From Paenibacillus larvae subsp. larvae (GTDB lineage: Bacteria > Bacillota > Bacilli > Paenibacillales > NBRC-103111): 64,000 bases of DNA. Each line of letters starts with the position of its first letter. Position 1 is the first letter of the stretch. The notes under the pieces are model-generated. The model did no database searches and was not told where the DNA came from. It worked only from the letters and a program-made list of their open reading frames with translations. Of this stretch, positions 48,684 through 57,580 are shown piece by piece. The stretch spans positions 1,116,001-1,180,000 of the forward strand of contig NZ_CP019687.1 of the NCBI RefSeq assembly GCF_002003265.1. Direction: 5' to 3'. The position numbers and the translations under genes were made by a program.

Positions 48684-48803
48684 ACCTAATACACCTCTAT
48701 CCTTGAGCCCAGCATTGCTTTATTTAATGTCCAAATCTAATTATATAGTGAATGGTATCTAAATTGTTTTAAAAAAAATGGTATTTTGAAATTATTTCAA
48801 AAA

Positions 48804-48832
48804 AAATCAGCCCATTATAATGAGACTGATTT
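48804..48832 (-). terminator. Terminator of tauE-DUF1634
   Basis: AAATCAG...CTGATTT followed by T-rich sequence on the minus strand, ~30 bases after the DUF1634 stop. Confidence 0.7.
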
Positions 48833-48864
48833 CAGATGCAAAAAGTTTTATTTTCATATGTCGA

Positions 48865-49260
48865 TTATCCTGCCCTGCCGATAAAAAAACTGATAATGAG
48901 AATACCTAGTACAACAGTAGTAATCCCCATGTACATCCAATCTCTCTGCTTCCAGAAAACGAGCAGTGAAACAGCTACCCGCAGAACAGGAGTTAAAATT
49001 AGTAAAAACAATCCCGTCAAGATAATTCCATACGGTTTGAGAGCCATCAATCCCTGTACAATTTCAATTAATCCGGTTGGAAAAACAGCGTCCGGGTAAC
49101 CGCTGCTGTCGGTTATAAGAAACATAAGCAGACCTGTCCCAATGACAACTGCACTGAGCACAACACCTGCACGCAAAAAACGGCTCACGACCAGTTCAAC
49201 AGCTGCAAGCTCTTCGGCTTCCTGAGAGGGCGGTGAAGTTTTCATTTTAGGTTCCTTCAT
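48865..49260 (-). CDS. DUF1634-family membrane protein
   Basis: 131 residues, three membrane helices (AGVVLSAVVIGTGLLMFLIT, GIILTGLFLLILTPVLRVAV, MGITTVVLGILIISFFIG). The ATG overlaps the tauE stop as ATGA and has GGGGGA upstream. DUF1634 genes usually follow tauE/safE genes; the product is thought to be a partner subunit of that transporter, function unproven. Confidence 0.85.
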   Translation of the reverse strand: MKEPKMKTSPPSQEAEELAAVELVVSRFLRAGVVLSAVVIGTGLLMFLITDSSGYPDAVFPTGLIEIVQGLMALKPYGIILTGLFLLILTPVLRVAVSLLVFWKQRDWMYMGITTVVLGILIISFFIGRAG

Positions 49261-50096
49261 AGTTTTATCCCCCATGCTTGTAGGATCATTTGAATGGATA
49301 CATAGATGAGAATAGGAATAAAGAGCTTTCGTATCGTCTTGCTCTTTAGACGCTGCATGATTCTGGTGCCAACCGTGGCTCCGATTAAGACCCCCAGAGC
49401 CACCGGAGCAGAGATACCCGGGTCAATGTCCCCCCTGAAAAGATAAATACCTGCACTGGCAGCTGCTGTTACCCCCATCATGAAATTGCTCGTTGCACTT
49501 GATACTTTTAAGGGAAGCTTCATAAATACATCCATGGCCATCACTTTAAAGCTTCCGCTGCCAATGCCGAGAAGTCCCGAAATGATACCGGCCCCATACA
49601 TGACGCCAAATCCCCCATAAACGTTGTCCACATTGTAGGAAACGTTCTGTTGAAGAGCTTTATCGTAGTAGTGATTATGCAGTTTCAGTTTTTCTGCAAC
49701 AGGATGTAAGGGTACTTCTGCCGGAAGTTCGTCCTTCCCCTTCTTGATCATAGCCAAAGCCGAATAAAGCAGCAGCAGGCCAAAAATCACATATAAAGCC
49801 CCTGGAGCTATTAATCCGCCAATAATCGCCCCTGTTACGGCTCCTATTGTTGTTGCGATCTCAAGGAACATGCCTACGCGTACATTCGTAATTTGGTCCC
49901 GTATATAAGCTATAGCGGAGCCGCTTGAGGTAGCAATTACAGAAATAATGCTGGCGCCGATCGCATGCTTAATATCAACACCGAACAACAAGGTTAGAGC
50001 CGGCGTTACAATAATTCCGCCCCCGAGTCCCAATACGGAACCGACTACTCCGACCAAAACGGAAATTAACAATATTTCCAAAGCCCACATGGTCAC
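49257..50096 (-). CDS. TauE/SafE-family sulfite/organic-anion exporter
   Basis: 279 residues, eight membrane helices. Both halves carry the family repeat with Gly-rich ends (VGSVLGLGGGIIVTPALTLL; IISGLLGIGSGSFKVMAMDV). The start is GTG 50096, eight bases after AAGGAGG; ATG 50090 is an alternative. Members move sulfite, sulfoacetate or similar anions. It forms an operon with DUF1634 and is divergent from an Lrp-type regulator. Confidence 0.9.
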   Translation of the reverse strand: MTMWALEILLISVLVGVVGSVLGLGGGIIVTPALTLLFGVDIKHAIGASIISVIATSSGSAIAYIRDQITNVRVGMFLEIATTIGAVTGAIIGGLIAPGALYVIFGLLLLYSALAMIKKGKDELPAEVPLHPVAEKLKLHNHYYDKALQQNVSYNVDNVYGGFGVMYGAGIISGLLGIGSGSFKVMAMDVFMKLPLKVSSATSNFMMGVTAAASAGIYLFRGDIDPGISAPVALGVLIGATVGTRIMQRLKSKTIRKLFIPILIYVSIQMILQAWGIKL

Positions 50097-50271
50097 TTGT
50101 CTCTCCTCCTTCTCTACTTAAATGTACTTTGCCCAATTTTAGATTCTATCATCAATTATACCGTATGTATATGTAGATATTATACTTCCGATATCCAAAT
50201 TTGAATAAAAACTATACATTGTATATAATTTAATAATAAAAACAGACTTCCTCTTCAGAAAGGGGCCGACT

Positions 50272-50727
50272 ATGGAATTTAAGCATTTGGATGAAACGGA
50301 CACACAGATTATTAAGCTTCTATCGGAAAACGGGCGATTAAGCCATGCGGAGCTGGGAAGACTGATAGGCCTGACCCGTGCAGCATTAAGGGAAAGAGTT
50401 CATCATCTCGTTGAGGATGGGATTATTGACAAGTTTACTATTGTGGTCAATCCGTTAAAAGCCGGAAAAATGCTATCGATGTATTTCGATATTGAAGTGG
50501 AATGGATTCATTTGCACCAGGTCATTGAACAATTAACTGCAGCCGAGGAAATCACAAATATCTATCAGATGAGCGGCAAGCCTCATCTTCATGTGCATGC
50601 TTTATTGGATGACTCCACCCATGCCGGGAAAATGATGAAAAAGCTTCAGAAGATCGAAGGGATTACATCGGTTCAAAGTGAAGTGTTGATAGCGAGGTAT
50701 AAGGAACGTGGTGGAATGTTGATTTAA
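50272..50727 (+). CDS. Lrp/AsnC-family transcriptional regulator
   Basis: 151 residues. N-terminal helix-turn-helix (LDETDTQIIKLLSENGRLSH, LGRLIGLTRAALRERVHHLV) and a C-terminal RAM/AsnC effector domain (MYFDIEVEWIHLHQVIEQL...). It is divergent from tauE with a 175-base gap and probably regulates it. Effector unknown, likely an amino acid. Confidence 0.9.
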   Translation: MEFKHLDETDTQIIKLLSENGRLSHAELGRLIGLTRAALRERVHHLVEDGIIDKFTIVVNPLKAGKMLSMYFDIEVEWIHLHQVIEQLTAAEEITNIYQMSGKPHLHVHALLDDSTHAGKMMKKLQKIEGITSVQSEVLIARYKERGGMLI

Positions 50728-50829
50728 CAGAGAAAAAGCCGGGAAGAAATGGCTTGCCCGCTTCAGAAATTCCGCATCTGCAAGGCAGAACATAAGAAGC
50801 CAGCCTTTAAAGATACAGAGCTGGCTTTT

Positions 50830-51332
50830 TGTTTCGGTTGTCCAACCGGATTACGGTTTCCAAAATAAGTTCTGGCCACATTACTTCCAATCGCTGCCAC
50901 CTGATTCCGGTATTCCACATCGGCAGGAGCAAGAAACCTTCCTTTGTCCAACTCGATTTTCATCATGTCTTTATAACGGTCATTTGTCCCGATAACAGTA
51001 TATGTTTTATCCGTTCCCTCCACTTTTACATGCGAATCGGATTTCGTAACCGTTGGCGAAATGGACTGGAACTCAGGGAGAAGCTCAAGCTCCATCAGTT
51101 CGTTGTAATTTAGTTGTGTAAGCCCTTCCGTTTCCCATAAGGTTGGCTACCAGCAAGTTGGTCCCATGCTCTCATACTGTTTTTCAATCTGGTCGCTTGT
51201 CCCCCTTCCAATTGAGACAAGCGTGACAACGGAACAGACCCTGATAATGACCCCCAGCATTGTAAGCAAGGTTCGAAGCGGCTTTCTGAGTATCGTCCGA
51301 AACGCCATTGCTATAACTTCCAGGCTTCTCAT
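50830..51332 (-). pseudogene. MacB-type ABC exporter permease, remnant
   Basis: Starts RSLEVIAMAFRTILRKPLRT then LLTMLGVIIRVCSVVTLVSI, the first membrane helix of MacB permeases, then stops. In another frame the periplasmic domain continues (LMELELLPEFQSISPTVTKS, KIELDKGRFLAPADVEYRNQ, VARTYFGNRNPVGQP). The C-terminal three helices are missing. Confidence 0.8.
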
Positions 51333-51512
51333 AAGTGTATCTCCCCCTTGCCGGGAGCGGAGTGCCTTTCCGTATTTCGACAGTCGTCCGCAATCTTCCC
51401 GTCGCTTATGGAAATTACCCTTTTGGCAAAGCCGGCAATCTGCGGATCGTGGGTAATCAGTACTATGGTATTGCCAGCCGCATTTAATTGGAGGATAAGC
51501 TCCATAACCTTA
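51329..51512 (-). pseudogene. MacB-type ABC exporter ATPase, C-terminal remnant
   Basis: Reads MELILQLNAAGNTIVLITHD then PQIAGFAKRVISISDGKIAD, the last strand and H-loop His of an ABC ATPase. Its stop overlaps the permease ATG (ATGA). Walker A and B are lost; the break joins a response-regulator remnant on the other strand. Confidence 0.8.
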
Positions 51513-51518
51513 GACTGA

Positions 51519-51909
51519 AGGTGCGGATGATTATATGATCAAGCCATTCAGTTTCCAAGAGCTTCTGGCCAGAATCCAGGCGAGAATCCGCAATCAGTTT
51601 CCTCATTTCCTGGAAGAGATATCTATGGGGCCGTTCCGTATCAATGATCTCCGCAAAGAAATTACGTATGAGGAAGCAGTGCTGGAGCTTTCCCCAACCG
51701 AGTATCAACTGCTTTCCTTTCTTCTGATCAATCATGGAATTGTGCTGAGTAAAGCCTTGATATTGGATAAAGTCTGGGGATATGACTTTGTAGGTGATGA
51801 AAATATTGTGGAAGTTTACATAAGGTCCTTGAAGGAAAAACTTGGAGACTGTAAACACAGGGTTATCCGGACAATACGCGGTACCGGTTATCGGATTGAT
51901 GTGAAATGA
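51519..51909 (+). pseudogene. OmpR-family response regulator, C-terminal remnant
   Basis: Begins within the receiver (GADDYMIKPFSFQELLARIQ, with the conserved Lys) and has a complete winged helix (LELSPTEYQLLSFLLINHGI, DENIVEVYIRSLKEKLGD, IRTIRGTGYRID). The first ~100 residues with the phospho-Asp are deleted. Confidence 0.85.
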
Positions 51910-51974
51910 AAAGGCGATGGAAGTGCTGCATGATTAAACACGCTTTGCACCCTTCCTCTTTGAAAATGCAGGCC

Positions 51975-52248
51975 AGTAGGAAATTGACCGCCTTTCCCGT
52001 TCGTTCAACGACATGCTTGAGCGCCTAGAGCATTCCTTTCAGGCGGAGAGAGAGGCTAAAGAACAAATGCGCCGATTTGTAGCGGATGCCTCACATCACG
52101 GTCCCGCATTCACGGGGGAGCAGGTTTGGGTCTTAGCATTGTCAAGTCCATTGTTGAACATCACGGAGGACAGATAACTGTCCATAGCAAATTGGGTCAC
52201 GGCAGTATTTTTATGGTATGGTTTCCGCTAGGCGGCGAAAAAGCATGA
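51975..52248 (+). pseudogene. Sensor histidine kinase remnant
   Basis: Pieces of HAMP and H-box ([29 protein letters not shown]) are joined, after a deletion, to the last ATPase box ([20 protein letters not shown]) in another frame, ending WFPLGGEKA. It was the partner of the preceding regulator. Confidence 0.75.
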
Positions 52249-52352
52249 TGTTCCCTTTCTGAACATTCTCTGCATCGTTTGAGTTGATTACAAGAAAGCT
52301 CAAGTGATATTCTTTTGATAGAAGATGAAATCACTCTTAAGGAGAGAATCCC

Positions 52353-53075
52353 ATGAAGTTACAAGGTAAGAAAGTTATTGTACTTGGAGGAAGCTCCGGA
52401 ATGGGACTGGCTACTGCACAAACAGCTGCGAAAGAAGGGGCCAGTGTGGTCATTGCAAGCCGTTCCAAAGAAAAGCTGGAAGAAGCCAAGAAAACCATCC
52501 AAGGAAGTGTTGAAGCCTTAGAATTGGATGTAGCACACGAACATAAGGTCAAAGCTTTTTTTGATCAGATCGGCCCTTTTGACCATTTGATCTCGACAGC
52601 AGCCGGAGGACCTACCGGAAATTTTCTGGAGCTTGAACCTGCGGATGCCAAAAGAACATTCGATGTGAAATATTGGGGCCAATATTTTTCAGCCAGATAT
52701 GGAGCGCCTTATTTAAACCAGGATGGTTCTATCACTTTCTGTACAGGCGTTCTGTCCCGAAAGCCTTCCATAGGTACCTCCATTTTGTCCACGATCAATG
52801 GTGGTTTGGAAGCTCTTGCCCGCGCTCTTGCCTTGGAACTTGCCCCCATCAGGGTTAATGTGGTATCACCCGGGATCATTGATACCCCGCTTTACGGATC
52901 GATGCCGAATGACCGGAAAGAGGAATATTTCCGCTCTGTGTCTGAGGCCCTTCCCGTTCCCAGGATCGGACATGCCAATGAAATTGCGGATGCGTTTGTT
53001 TTTCTGATGACGAACCCTTATATTACGGGAACGGTACTCGCCGTAGACGGAGGTTATCCGCTATCATCCCTTTAA
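52353..53075 (+). CDS. SDR-family oxidoreductase, atypical active site
   Basis: 240 residues. NAD(P)-binding loop VIVLGGSSGMGLATAQTAAK, ELDVAHEHKVKAFF, and the C-terminal ALELAPIRVNVVSPGIIDTP and TGTVLAVDGGYPL are typical. But where most SDRs have YxxxK the sequence is LSTINGGLEALARALA, so the catalytic Tyr and Lys are absent, as in a known subgroup. Substrate unknown. AAGGAGAG precedes the ATG, and a perfect terminator follows. Confidence 0.9.
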   Translation: MKLQGKKVIVLGGSSGMGLATAQTAAKEGASVVIASRSKEKLEEAKKTIQGSVEALELDVAHEHKVKAFFDQIGPFDHLISTAAGGPTGNFLELEPADAKRTFDVKYWGQYFSARYGAPYLNQDGSITFCTGVLSRKPSIGTSILSTINGGLEALARALALELAPIRVNVVSPGIIDTPLYGSMPNDRKEEYFRSVSEALPVPRIGHANEIADAFVFLMTNPYITGTVLAVDGGYPLSSL

Positions 53076-53077
53076 TT

Positions 53078-53114
53078 AAAAATCAGCCCGCTTTACGGAA
53101 GCGGGCTGATTTTT
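53078..53114. terminator. Bidirectional terminator
   Basis: AAAAATCAGCCCGCTT and AAGCGGGCTGATTTTT make a perfect 16-base stem with a TACGG loop between convergent genes. Confidence 0.9.
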
Positions 53115-53117
53115 ATA

Positions 53118-53552
53118 TTAACTCTCATCTTCCGGCTTTTTTTTACCTATCCACAGCAGGCAAGTAATCAAAATAAACGCAATTAGAGCCATAAAAGGAA
53201 TGGTAATAAACCCGAGCCAGTTCAAATAGTCTTCATTACAAGGAACACCGGCACTGCAAGGCAGGATTTTGGCCATTCCGGGCACCTTTTGTTCCATATA
53301 ATGATAGAGGGATATACTTCCTCCGACCACGCTTAAAGGAAGGATATACGGTATGATTGTCCTGTCGTTTTTGTAGCAGGCTATCCCCAGAAGGAAGACG
53401 AGCGGATACATAAAAATCCGTTGGAACCAGCAAAGCCTGCAAGGTTCATAACCGATCACTTCACTTAGAAACAAGCTTCCGCTTACCGCCACAAGCGAGA
53501 CAACCCAGGACAGATAAAGGCAATATCTACGGCAAAACGTTATAAATGTCAT
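53118..53552 (-). CDS. bdbC: Disulfide oxidoreductase, DsbB/BdbC family
   Basis: 144 residues, four membrane helices. First redox pair in CRLCWFQRIFMYPL, second in PCSAGVPCNEDYLNWLGF. Re-oxidises its thiol partner BdbD and passes electrons to quinone. It follows bdbD by eight bases with GGAGG, as one operon. Confidence 0.92.
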   Translation of the reverse strand: MTFITFCRRYCLYLSWVVSLVAVSGSLFLSEVIGYEPCRLCWFQRIFMYPLVFLLGIACYKNDRTIIPYILPLSVVGGSISLYHYMEQKVPGMAKILPCSAGVPCNEDYLNWLGFITIPFMALIAFILITCLLWIGKKKPEDES

Positions 53553-53560
53553 AGTCCTCC

Positions 53561-54277
53561 TTATTTTCCTTGAAGGGCATCTTCAATTTCTTTTTTGACT
53601 ACTTCATACTTAAAGAGATCTTTGGATTGTTTTCCGTTGATAAATATCGTAGGAGTGCTGTTTACTTTATTATTCTGCGCTACGTTGTATTGTTCCTTCA
53701 CTTCATTTACATATGTTTTGTTTTCAATATCCTGCTTTAATTTGTCGTAATCGACTTGGATACCTTCCTTCTTGGCCAGCTCGACCAGAAATTCAGGTGT
53801 GGCCCACGTTTTGTTCTCGTCCTGCTGATTCTTATAGATCGATTCGAAATACTTCCAATATTCATCCTTATTCTGATGGAATACGGACTGTGCGGCGATA
53901 GCTGCCGTTTCCGAATCCGGTCCAATAATCGTATAATTGATGAAGTAAAAAGCCACTTTGCCCTGATCTATAAAATCCTTCTGGATCTTGGGTTTGACAT
54001 CCTGATTAAAGTACATGCAAGCCGGACATTTAAAATCCCCGAATTCAACAATTTTCACCGGAGCATTCGGGTCTCCAAGTACCGGAAGATTCTCGTAGTT
54101 GAACGAAGCTTCCTTTGTAGATTTAGGCCAGGCTAAAGCAGCGATAAAGACGATCACGATAAGTGCAAAAGCCGTAAGCCACATCACTTTTCTCATACGG
54201 GCCTGCCTGGTCTGCTGTCTGATTTTCTCCTGCTTTTTCTGTTCCTTCAATTTGGATTTATTCGTCGATTTGCTCAA
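53561..54277 (-). CDS. bdbD: Membrane-anchored thiol-disulfide oxidoreductase, DsbA/BdbD family
   Basis: 238 residues from a TTG start (GAGGGA upstream). A Lys-rich cytoplasmic end, one anchor (VMWLTAFALIVIVFIAALAW), and an extracellular thioredoxin-like domain with the active site FGDFKCPACMYF and the cis-Pro loop NSTPTIFING. Forms disulfides in exported proteins, with BdbC as its oxidant. Confidence 0.93.
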   Translation of the reverse strand: MSKSTNKSKLKEQKKQEKIRQQTRQARMRKVMWLTAFALIVIVFIAALAWPKSTKEASFNYENLPVLGDPNAPVKIVEFGDFKCPACMYFNQDVKPKIQKDFIDQGKVAFYFINYTIIGPDSETAAIAAQSVFHQNKDEYWKYFESIYKNQQDENKTWATPEFLVELAKKEGIQVDYDKLKQDIENKTYVNEVKEQYNVAQNNKVNSTPTIFINGKQSKDLFKYEVVKKEIEDALQGK

Positions 54278-54364
54278 ATTATTCCCTCTCTCTTAAATAA
54301 AAATAGCAGCGGTTGAATCCATTCATAACTTAGATTTCCATCCGAGTTGGATTATGATAATCGG

Positions 54365-55210
54365 TTAGAGTACAATTCCAAACATGACGCACAAAACTGC
54401 CAGAACTTGTCCGGAAAGGATCATCGGAAAAACCGGAATATCTGGAGGCAGAACCGCTTGCGGTTCGATGAGTTGGCGGATACGAAAATTGATGGCATTA
54501 TCGGCAAAAGAAACATGAGAGCAGGATGCCGTAAGTACCGCCCGTGCTTGCAGCAGTTTCAAAAGGGCACTTTCCAACCCGGCGGTTGCCCCTGTCTTTC
54601 CAATTGCATACTTGTCCGCAATTACCTCCCGTACTACCTTGTACTGGTTGTAACCAACCTTAAGCACGGGTAAATACCACATAATCCCCGCAAACAGTCC
54701 AAGCACAAACATCTTAAGCGGGTCCCTGTTATGGTGATGGCAAAGTTCATGCTGAATCACTGCATCCCGCTCATCATGATCCAGCATCTCCAGTAATCCC
54801 GTAGAAAGAACTATCCTTCTCCGAATTATCCCTGCCGACATAGCAATGGGTCCGGGACTATGGATTACCACAAAGACCGGCCTTCCTCCAGCGAATAACC
54901 GGTTCAACTCTTCACTTAACCGTTTGTCTTTGTAAAGGCGTAATCTGTGTGAGAAAACAGCGGATGCAAATAAGTGCCTGCCCAGGAACCAAAACAATAA
55001 AAAGACGGTTTGGATAAGCAGGGCATTCAGCACGACATCCATCCAGGCTAAGCCGATCGACTGGATAGCCAAATGACAAACATGAAACAAATTATGTACG
55101 GCTGTACCTCCCCAAAACAGATGGTGCAAATAAACTGCCATTTGGAGAATCAATACGGAAGCGATCACCGAACAGAAGATAAAAATTCTTCTTGACCGTT
55201 TTTCCCACAT
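54365..55210 (-). CDS. M56-family (BlaR1/MecR1-like) membrane metalloprotease
   Basis: 281 residues. Four or so membrane helices and a zinc motif HELCHHHNRDPLKM preceded by RDAVIQ. It lacks the C-terminal penicillin-binding sensor domain of true BlaR1 (usually ~600 residues), so it probably senses something else. It is two bases after a BlaI-type repressor gene and is likely to cleave that repressor or release repression. Confidence 0.9.
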   Translation of the reverse strand: MWEKRSRRIFIFCSVIASVLILQMAVYLHHLFWGGTAVHNLFHVCHLAIQSIGLAWMDVVLNALLIQTVFLLFWFLGRHLFASAVFSHRLRLYKDKRLSEELNRLFAGGRPVFVVIHSPGPIAMSAGIIRRRIVLSTGLLEMLDHDERDAVIQHELCHHHNRDPLKMFVLGLFAGIMWYLPVLKVGYNQYKVVREVIADKYAIGKTGATAGLESALLKLLQARAVLTASCSHVSFADNAINFRIRQLIEPQAVLPPDIPVFPMILSGQVLAVLCVMFGIVL

Positions 55211-55212
55211 AA

Positions 55213-55626
55213 CTACATACCCTTCTTAAGCTCTTTGACTTTTTGTTCAAGCTTGCGGAGTAGCTCGGGATCTGCATCCTCAATGGCATCCAGCATATGA
55301 CTGACTGCCAGTTGGCCAAACTCTTCAAACATCTCATGAGTGAGCTCTTTGGATTGGGTCTCCATAAAGGCTTCTCTCGTCAAAATAGGACGGTACCTGT
55401 AAGACCTGTCCGTTTGCTGTTTTTCCAGGACTCCCTTCTCTACCAAACGGTTCATTACAGTCATGACAGTATTGAAGTTAACAGGTTTAACTTGCTGCAG
55501 TCTCTGCTGGGTATCTTTTATCGTCATAGACTGATTTTCCCAAAGGATATCCATGATCTGAGCTTCGAGAGAGCCAAAAAAACGGTTTAACCCTGATTCC
55601 CTGTACTTAAAATGCTGGATTTTCAC
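55213..55626 (-). CDS. BlaI/MecI/CopY-family repressor
   Basis: 137 residues from GTG 55626 (GAGGTGG upstream). Winged helix in the first 80 residues (FGSLEAQIMDILWENQSMTI, VNFNTVMTVMNRLVEKGVLE) and a C-terminal dimer region. A probable operator lies 14-30 bases before the start. The gene forms an operon with the M56 protease; whether bdbDC is in the same regulon is unknown. Confidence 0.92.
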   Translation of the reverse strand: MKIQHFKYRESGLNRFFGSLEAQIMDILWENQSMTIKDTQQRLQQVKPVNFNTVMTVMNRLVEKGVLEKQQTDRSYRYRPILTREAFMETQSKELTHEMFEEFGQLAVSHMLDAIEDADPELLRKLEQKVKELKKGM

Positions 55627-55639
55627 TGCTCGTCCACCT

Positions 55640-55656
55640 CACTATAGAGTGTAGTG
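55640..55656 (-). promoter_or_regulatory. Putative BlaI-type operator
   Basis: CACTATAGAGTGTAGTG, with inverted arms CACTA/TAGTG. It resembles BlaI/MecI operators in containing TGTA/TACA-like half-sites, directly before the repressor gene. Confidence 0.5.
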
Positions 55657-55696
55657 TGACTGGGCATAAAAGTCAATCCTAGACCTTTTTTCTTAT

Positions 55697-55725
55697 ACAA
55701 AAAACCAGCAGCGCTGCTGCTGGTT
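55697..55725 (-). terminator. Terminator of the alarmone synthetase gene
   Basis: Minus strand AACCAGCAG-cagcg-CTGCTGGTT followed by T-run; 50-70 bases after the stop. Confidence 0.8.
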
Positions 55726-55771
55726 GAGCTTGTCTAGAAATCCGCTTCACCCGGAAATTGCCCACATAGAA

Positions 55772-56437
55772 TTATGATAGGGTTTCCCGTTCCAACAAGC
55801 GGTTCCGGAGTACAGACATTTCCTGATCAAGCAGGGAAGCCGCTTTGGCCAGATTATATAACTGTTTCTGATCTGTATCAGGCACATTTTCCCCCTGGTA
55901 TTTATAATTCAGCTTATGCTCTGTAGAAGCCCAGAAATCCATGGCGGATGTCCGGATCTGGATTTCAGCCGGCACCCAAATGACTCCGCTTGATAAAATA
56001 ATTTGTGTCTCCACTACTAAATGAAGGCTTTTATACCCGCTCGGCTTCGGTTCCTTGATATAGTCTTTCACCCTGATTACGCGTATATCTTCTCTTTGTT
56101 CAATATGTTCCTTTAACATATAAACGTCTTCAATAAAGCTGGTTACGATGCGAATGCCGACGATATCATGAATGTTTGCCCGTATGCTTTCCCGGTCAAA
56201 GGACAGGCCCCGTTTTTGCATTTTTTTAATAAGTGAAACAGGGGTCTTCATCCTGCTTTTAAGATGTTCAATGGGAGAATAACCGTATTTGGTCTTCCAT
56301 TCCAGATCGACGATTTGAAAATCGCTGGTCAACTCATTAAGCGCCATTCGGTACTCCCGTAAAAATCCACCCCAATCATTAACTAAAGCTTCGATTAGTT
56401 CTGTTCCATTCAACGGCAGTTTCACATTTTGTATCAT
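55772..56437 (-). CDS. Small alarmone synthetase (RelQ/RelP-like GTP pyrophosphokinase)
   Basis: 221 residues, a single RelA/SpoT synthetase domain without hydrolase or TGS/ACT parts. Motifs: YGYSPIEHLKSRMKTPVSLI, NIHDIVGIRIVTSFIEDVYM, KEPKPSGYKSLHLVVET, EIQIRTSAMDFWASTEHKLN. Makes (p)ppGpp from GTP/GDP and ATP under stress. It resembles YjbM/RelQ and YwaC/RelP; I cannot choose safely. AAAGGA precedes the ATG. Confidence 0.9.
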   Translation of the reverse strand: MIQNVKLPLNGTELIEALVNDWGGFLREYRMALNELTSDFQIVDLEWKTKYGYSPIEHLKSRMKTPVSLIKKMQKRGLSFDRESIRANIHDIVGIRIVTSFIEDVYMLKEHIEQREDIRVIRVKDYIKEPKPSGYKSLHLVVETQIILSSGVIWVPAEIQIRTSAMDFWASTEHKLNYKYQGENVPDTDQKQLYNLAKAASLLDQEMSVLRNRLLERETLS

Positions 56438-56454
56438 AGCTATTTTCCTTTATG

Positions 56455-56610
56455 TTATAGTCTCGCTTCATCAACCGTAGCACGATCAGCTAAGAAATTC
56501 AAATCCGCCGTTCCGGTCAGGATAAATAAACGTGTTGCCTTATGCCCGGTACGTTGAAGGACTGGTCCGTTTTGATTTAGAAATACTTTTGAAAATGTAC
56601 AGTTATCCAT
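56455..56610 (-). CDS. 51-residue ORF upstream of the alarmone synthetase, doubtful
   Basis: A complete frame from ATG 56610 that reads MDNCTFSKVFLNQNGPVLQR, then GHKATRLFILTGTADLNFLA and ends 17 bases before the synthetase. Its only ribosome-site candidate (AAGGGGGCGG) is part of the gpmA terminator. Could be a leader peptide or chance. Confidence 0.3.
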   Translation of the reverse strand: MDNCTFSKVFLNQNGPVLQRTGHKATRLFILTGTADLNFLADRATVDEARL

Positions 56611-56611
56611 A

Positions 56612-56634
56612 CAAAAACCGCCCCCTTAAGGCGG
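56612..56634 (-). terminator. Terminator of gpmA
   Basis: Minus strand CCGCC-TTAAGGG-GGCGG followed by TTTTTG, ~30 bases after gpmA. Confidence 0.75.
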
Positions 56635-56662
56635 CACAAGAAAATGATATATGTTCTCTTGT

Positions 56663-57424
56663 TTATGATTGTGAGACTGTTTTTTTCTTCCCCTGATCCT
56701 CAACTGCTTCAATGCGGCTTTGAATTTTATTTGGATTGCCCAGATAATAATGCCTGATGGGATTCAATTTGTCATCAAATTCATACACCAGCGGAATTCC
56801 GGTTGGAATATTCAGCTTCAGCACTTCCTCATCCCCCATGTTGTCAAGATGTTTCACCAATGCCCGCAAGCTGTTTCCGTGTGCTGCAATCAATATTTTT
56901 TCTCCACACTGAATACGGGACACAATCTCTTTTTCGTAGAATGGAACAACCCGCTCTACCGTTTCTTTTAGACTCTCGGCCAGGGGCAGTTCCTCTGCCT
57001 CTACATCTTTGTATCTGGGGTCGAAGCGCGCGTATCGGTGGTCTTCTCTACTCAGCTCTGGCGGTAAAATATCGTAGCTTCTTCTCCACAGGTGAACCTG
57101 CTTTTCCCCATACCGGGCTGCCGTTTCCGCCTTGTTCAGTCCCTGAAGCGCCCCATAATGCCTTTCATTCAATTTCCACGATTTATGCACGGGAATCCAT
57201 AACAGATTCATTTCGTCCAAAACATGGTACAGCGTTTTAATGGCCCGTTTCAATACAGAAGTATAGGCTCTGTCAAATACATATCCCTGTTCCTGTAAAA
57301 TAACGCCGGCTTCTATCGCTTCTTGTTCCCCTTTTGTCGTCAAATCCACATCCGTCCAGCCTGTAAAACGGTTTTGCTCATTCCATTCACTTTCTCCATG
57401 CCTTAAAAGTACCAGTTTATACAT
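56663..57424 (-). CDS. gpmA: 2,3-bisphosphoglycerate-dependent phosphoglycerate mutase
   Basis: 253 residues. Interconverts 3- and 2-phosphoglycerate in glycolysis. The phospho-His is in [12 protein letters not shown], followed by [45 protein letters not shown] and [17 protein letters not shown]. Length and motifs are complete, including the C-terminal tail. GGGAGGG precedes the ATG. Single gene. Confidence 0.95.
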   Translation of the reverse strand: MYKLVLLRHGESEWNEQNRFTGWTDVDLTTKGEQEAIEAGVILQEQGYVFDRAYTSVLKRAIKTLYHVLDEMNLLWIPVHKSWKLNERHYGALQGLNKAETAARYGEKQVHLWRRSYDILPPELSREDHRYARFDPRYKDVEAEELPLAESLKETVERVVPFYEKEIVSRIQCGEKILIAAHGNSLRALVKHLDNMGDEEVLKLNIPTGIPLVYEFDDKLNPIRHYYLGNPNKIQSRIEAVEDQGKKKTVSQS

Positions 57425-57580
57425 AGTTATCCCTCCCGCATGCCTATCATCATGTTCATGAAAAAAAGAACAAATGCTATAATTTCCTTAAGTAAAATTT
57501 CTTTCCTTATTACAAAAATATCACTACTGCCTCAAGGCGTCAAACTGCTTACCCGGAATGATAGAAGGCCGGCCTTGAAA

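Noticed and set aside
53756-54136. 126-codon plus frame opposite bdbD
   Set aside because: Shadow of a conserved thioredoxin-like gene.
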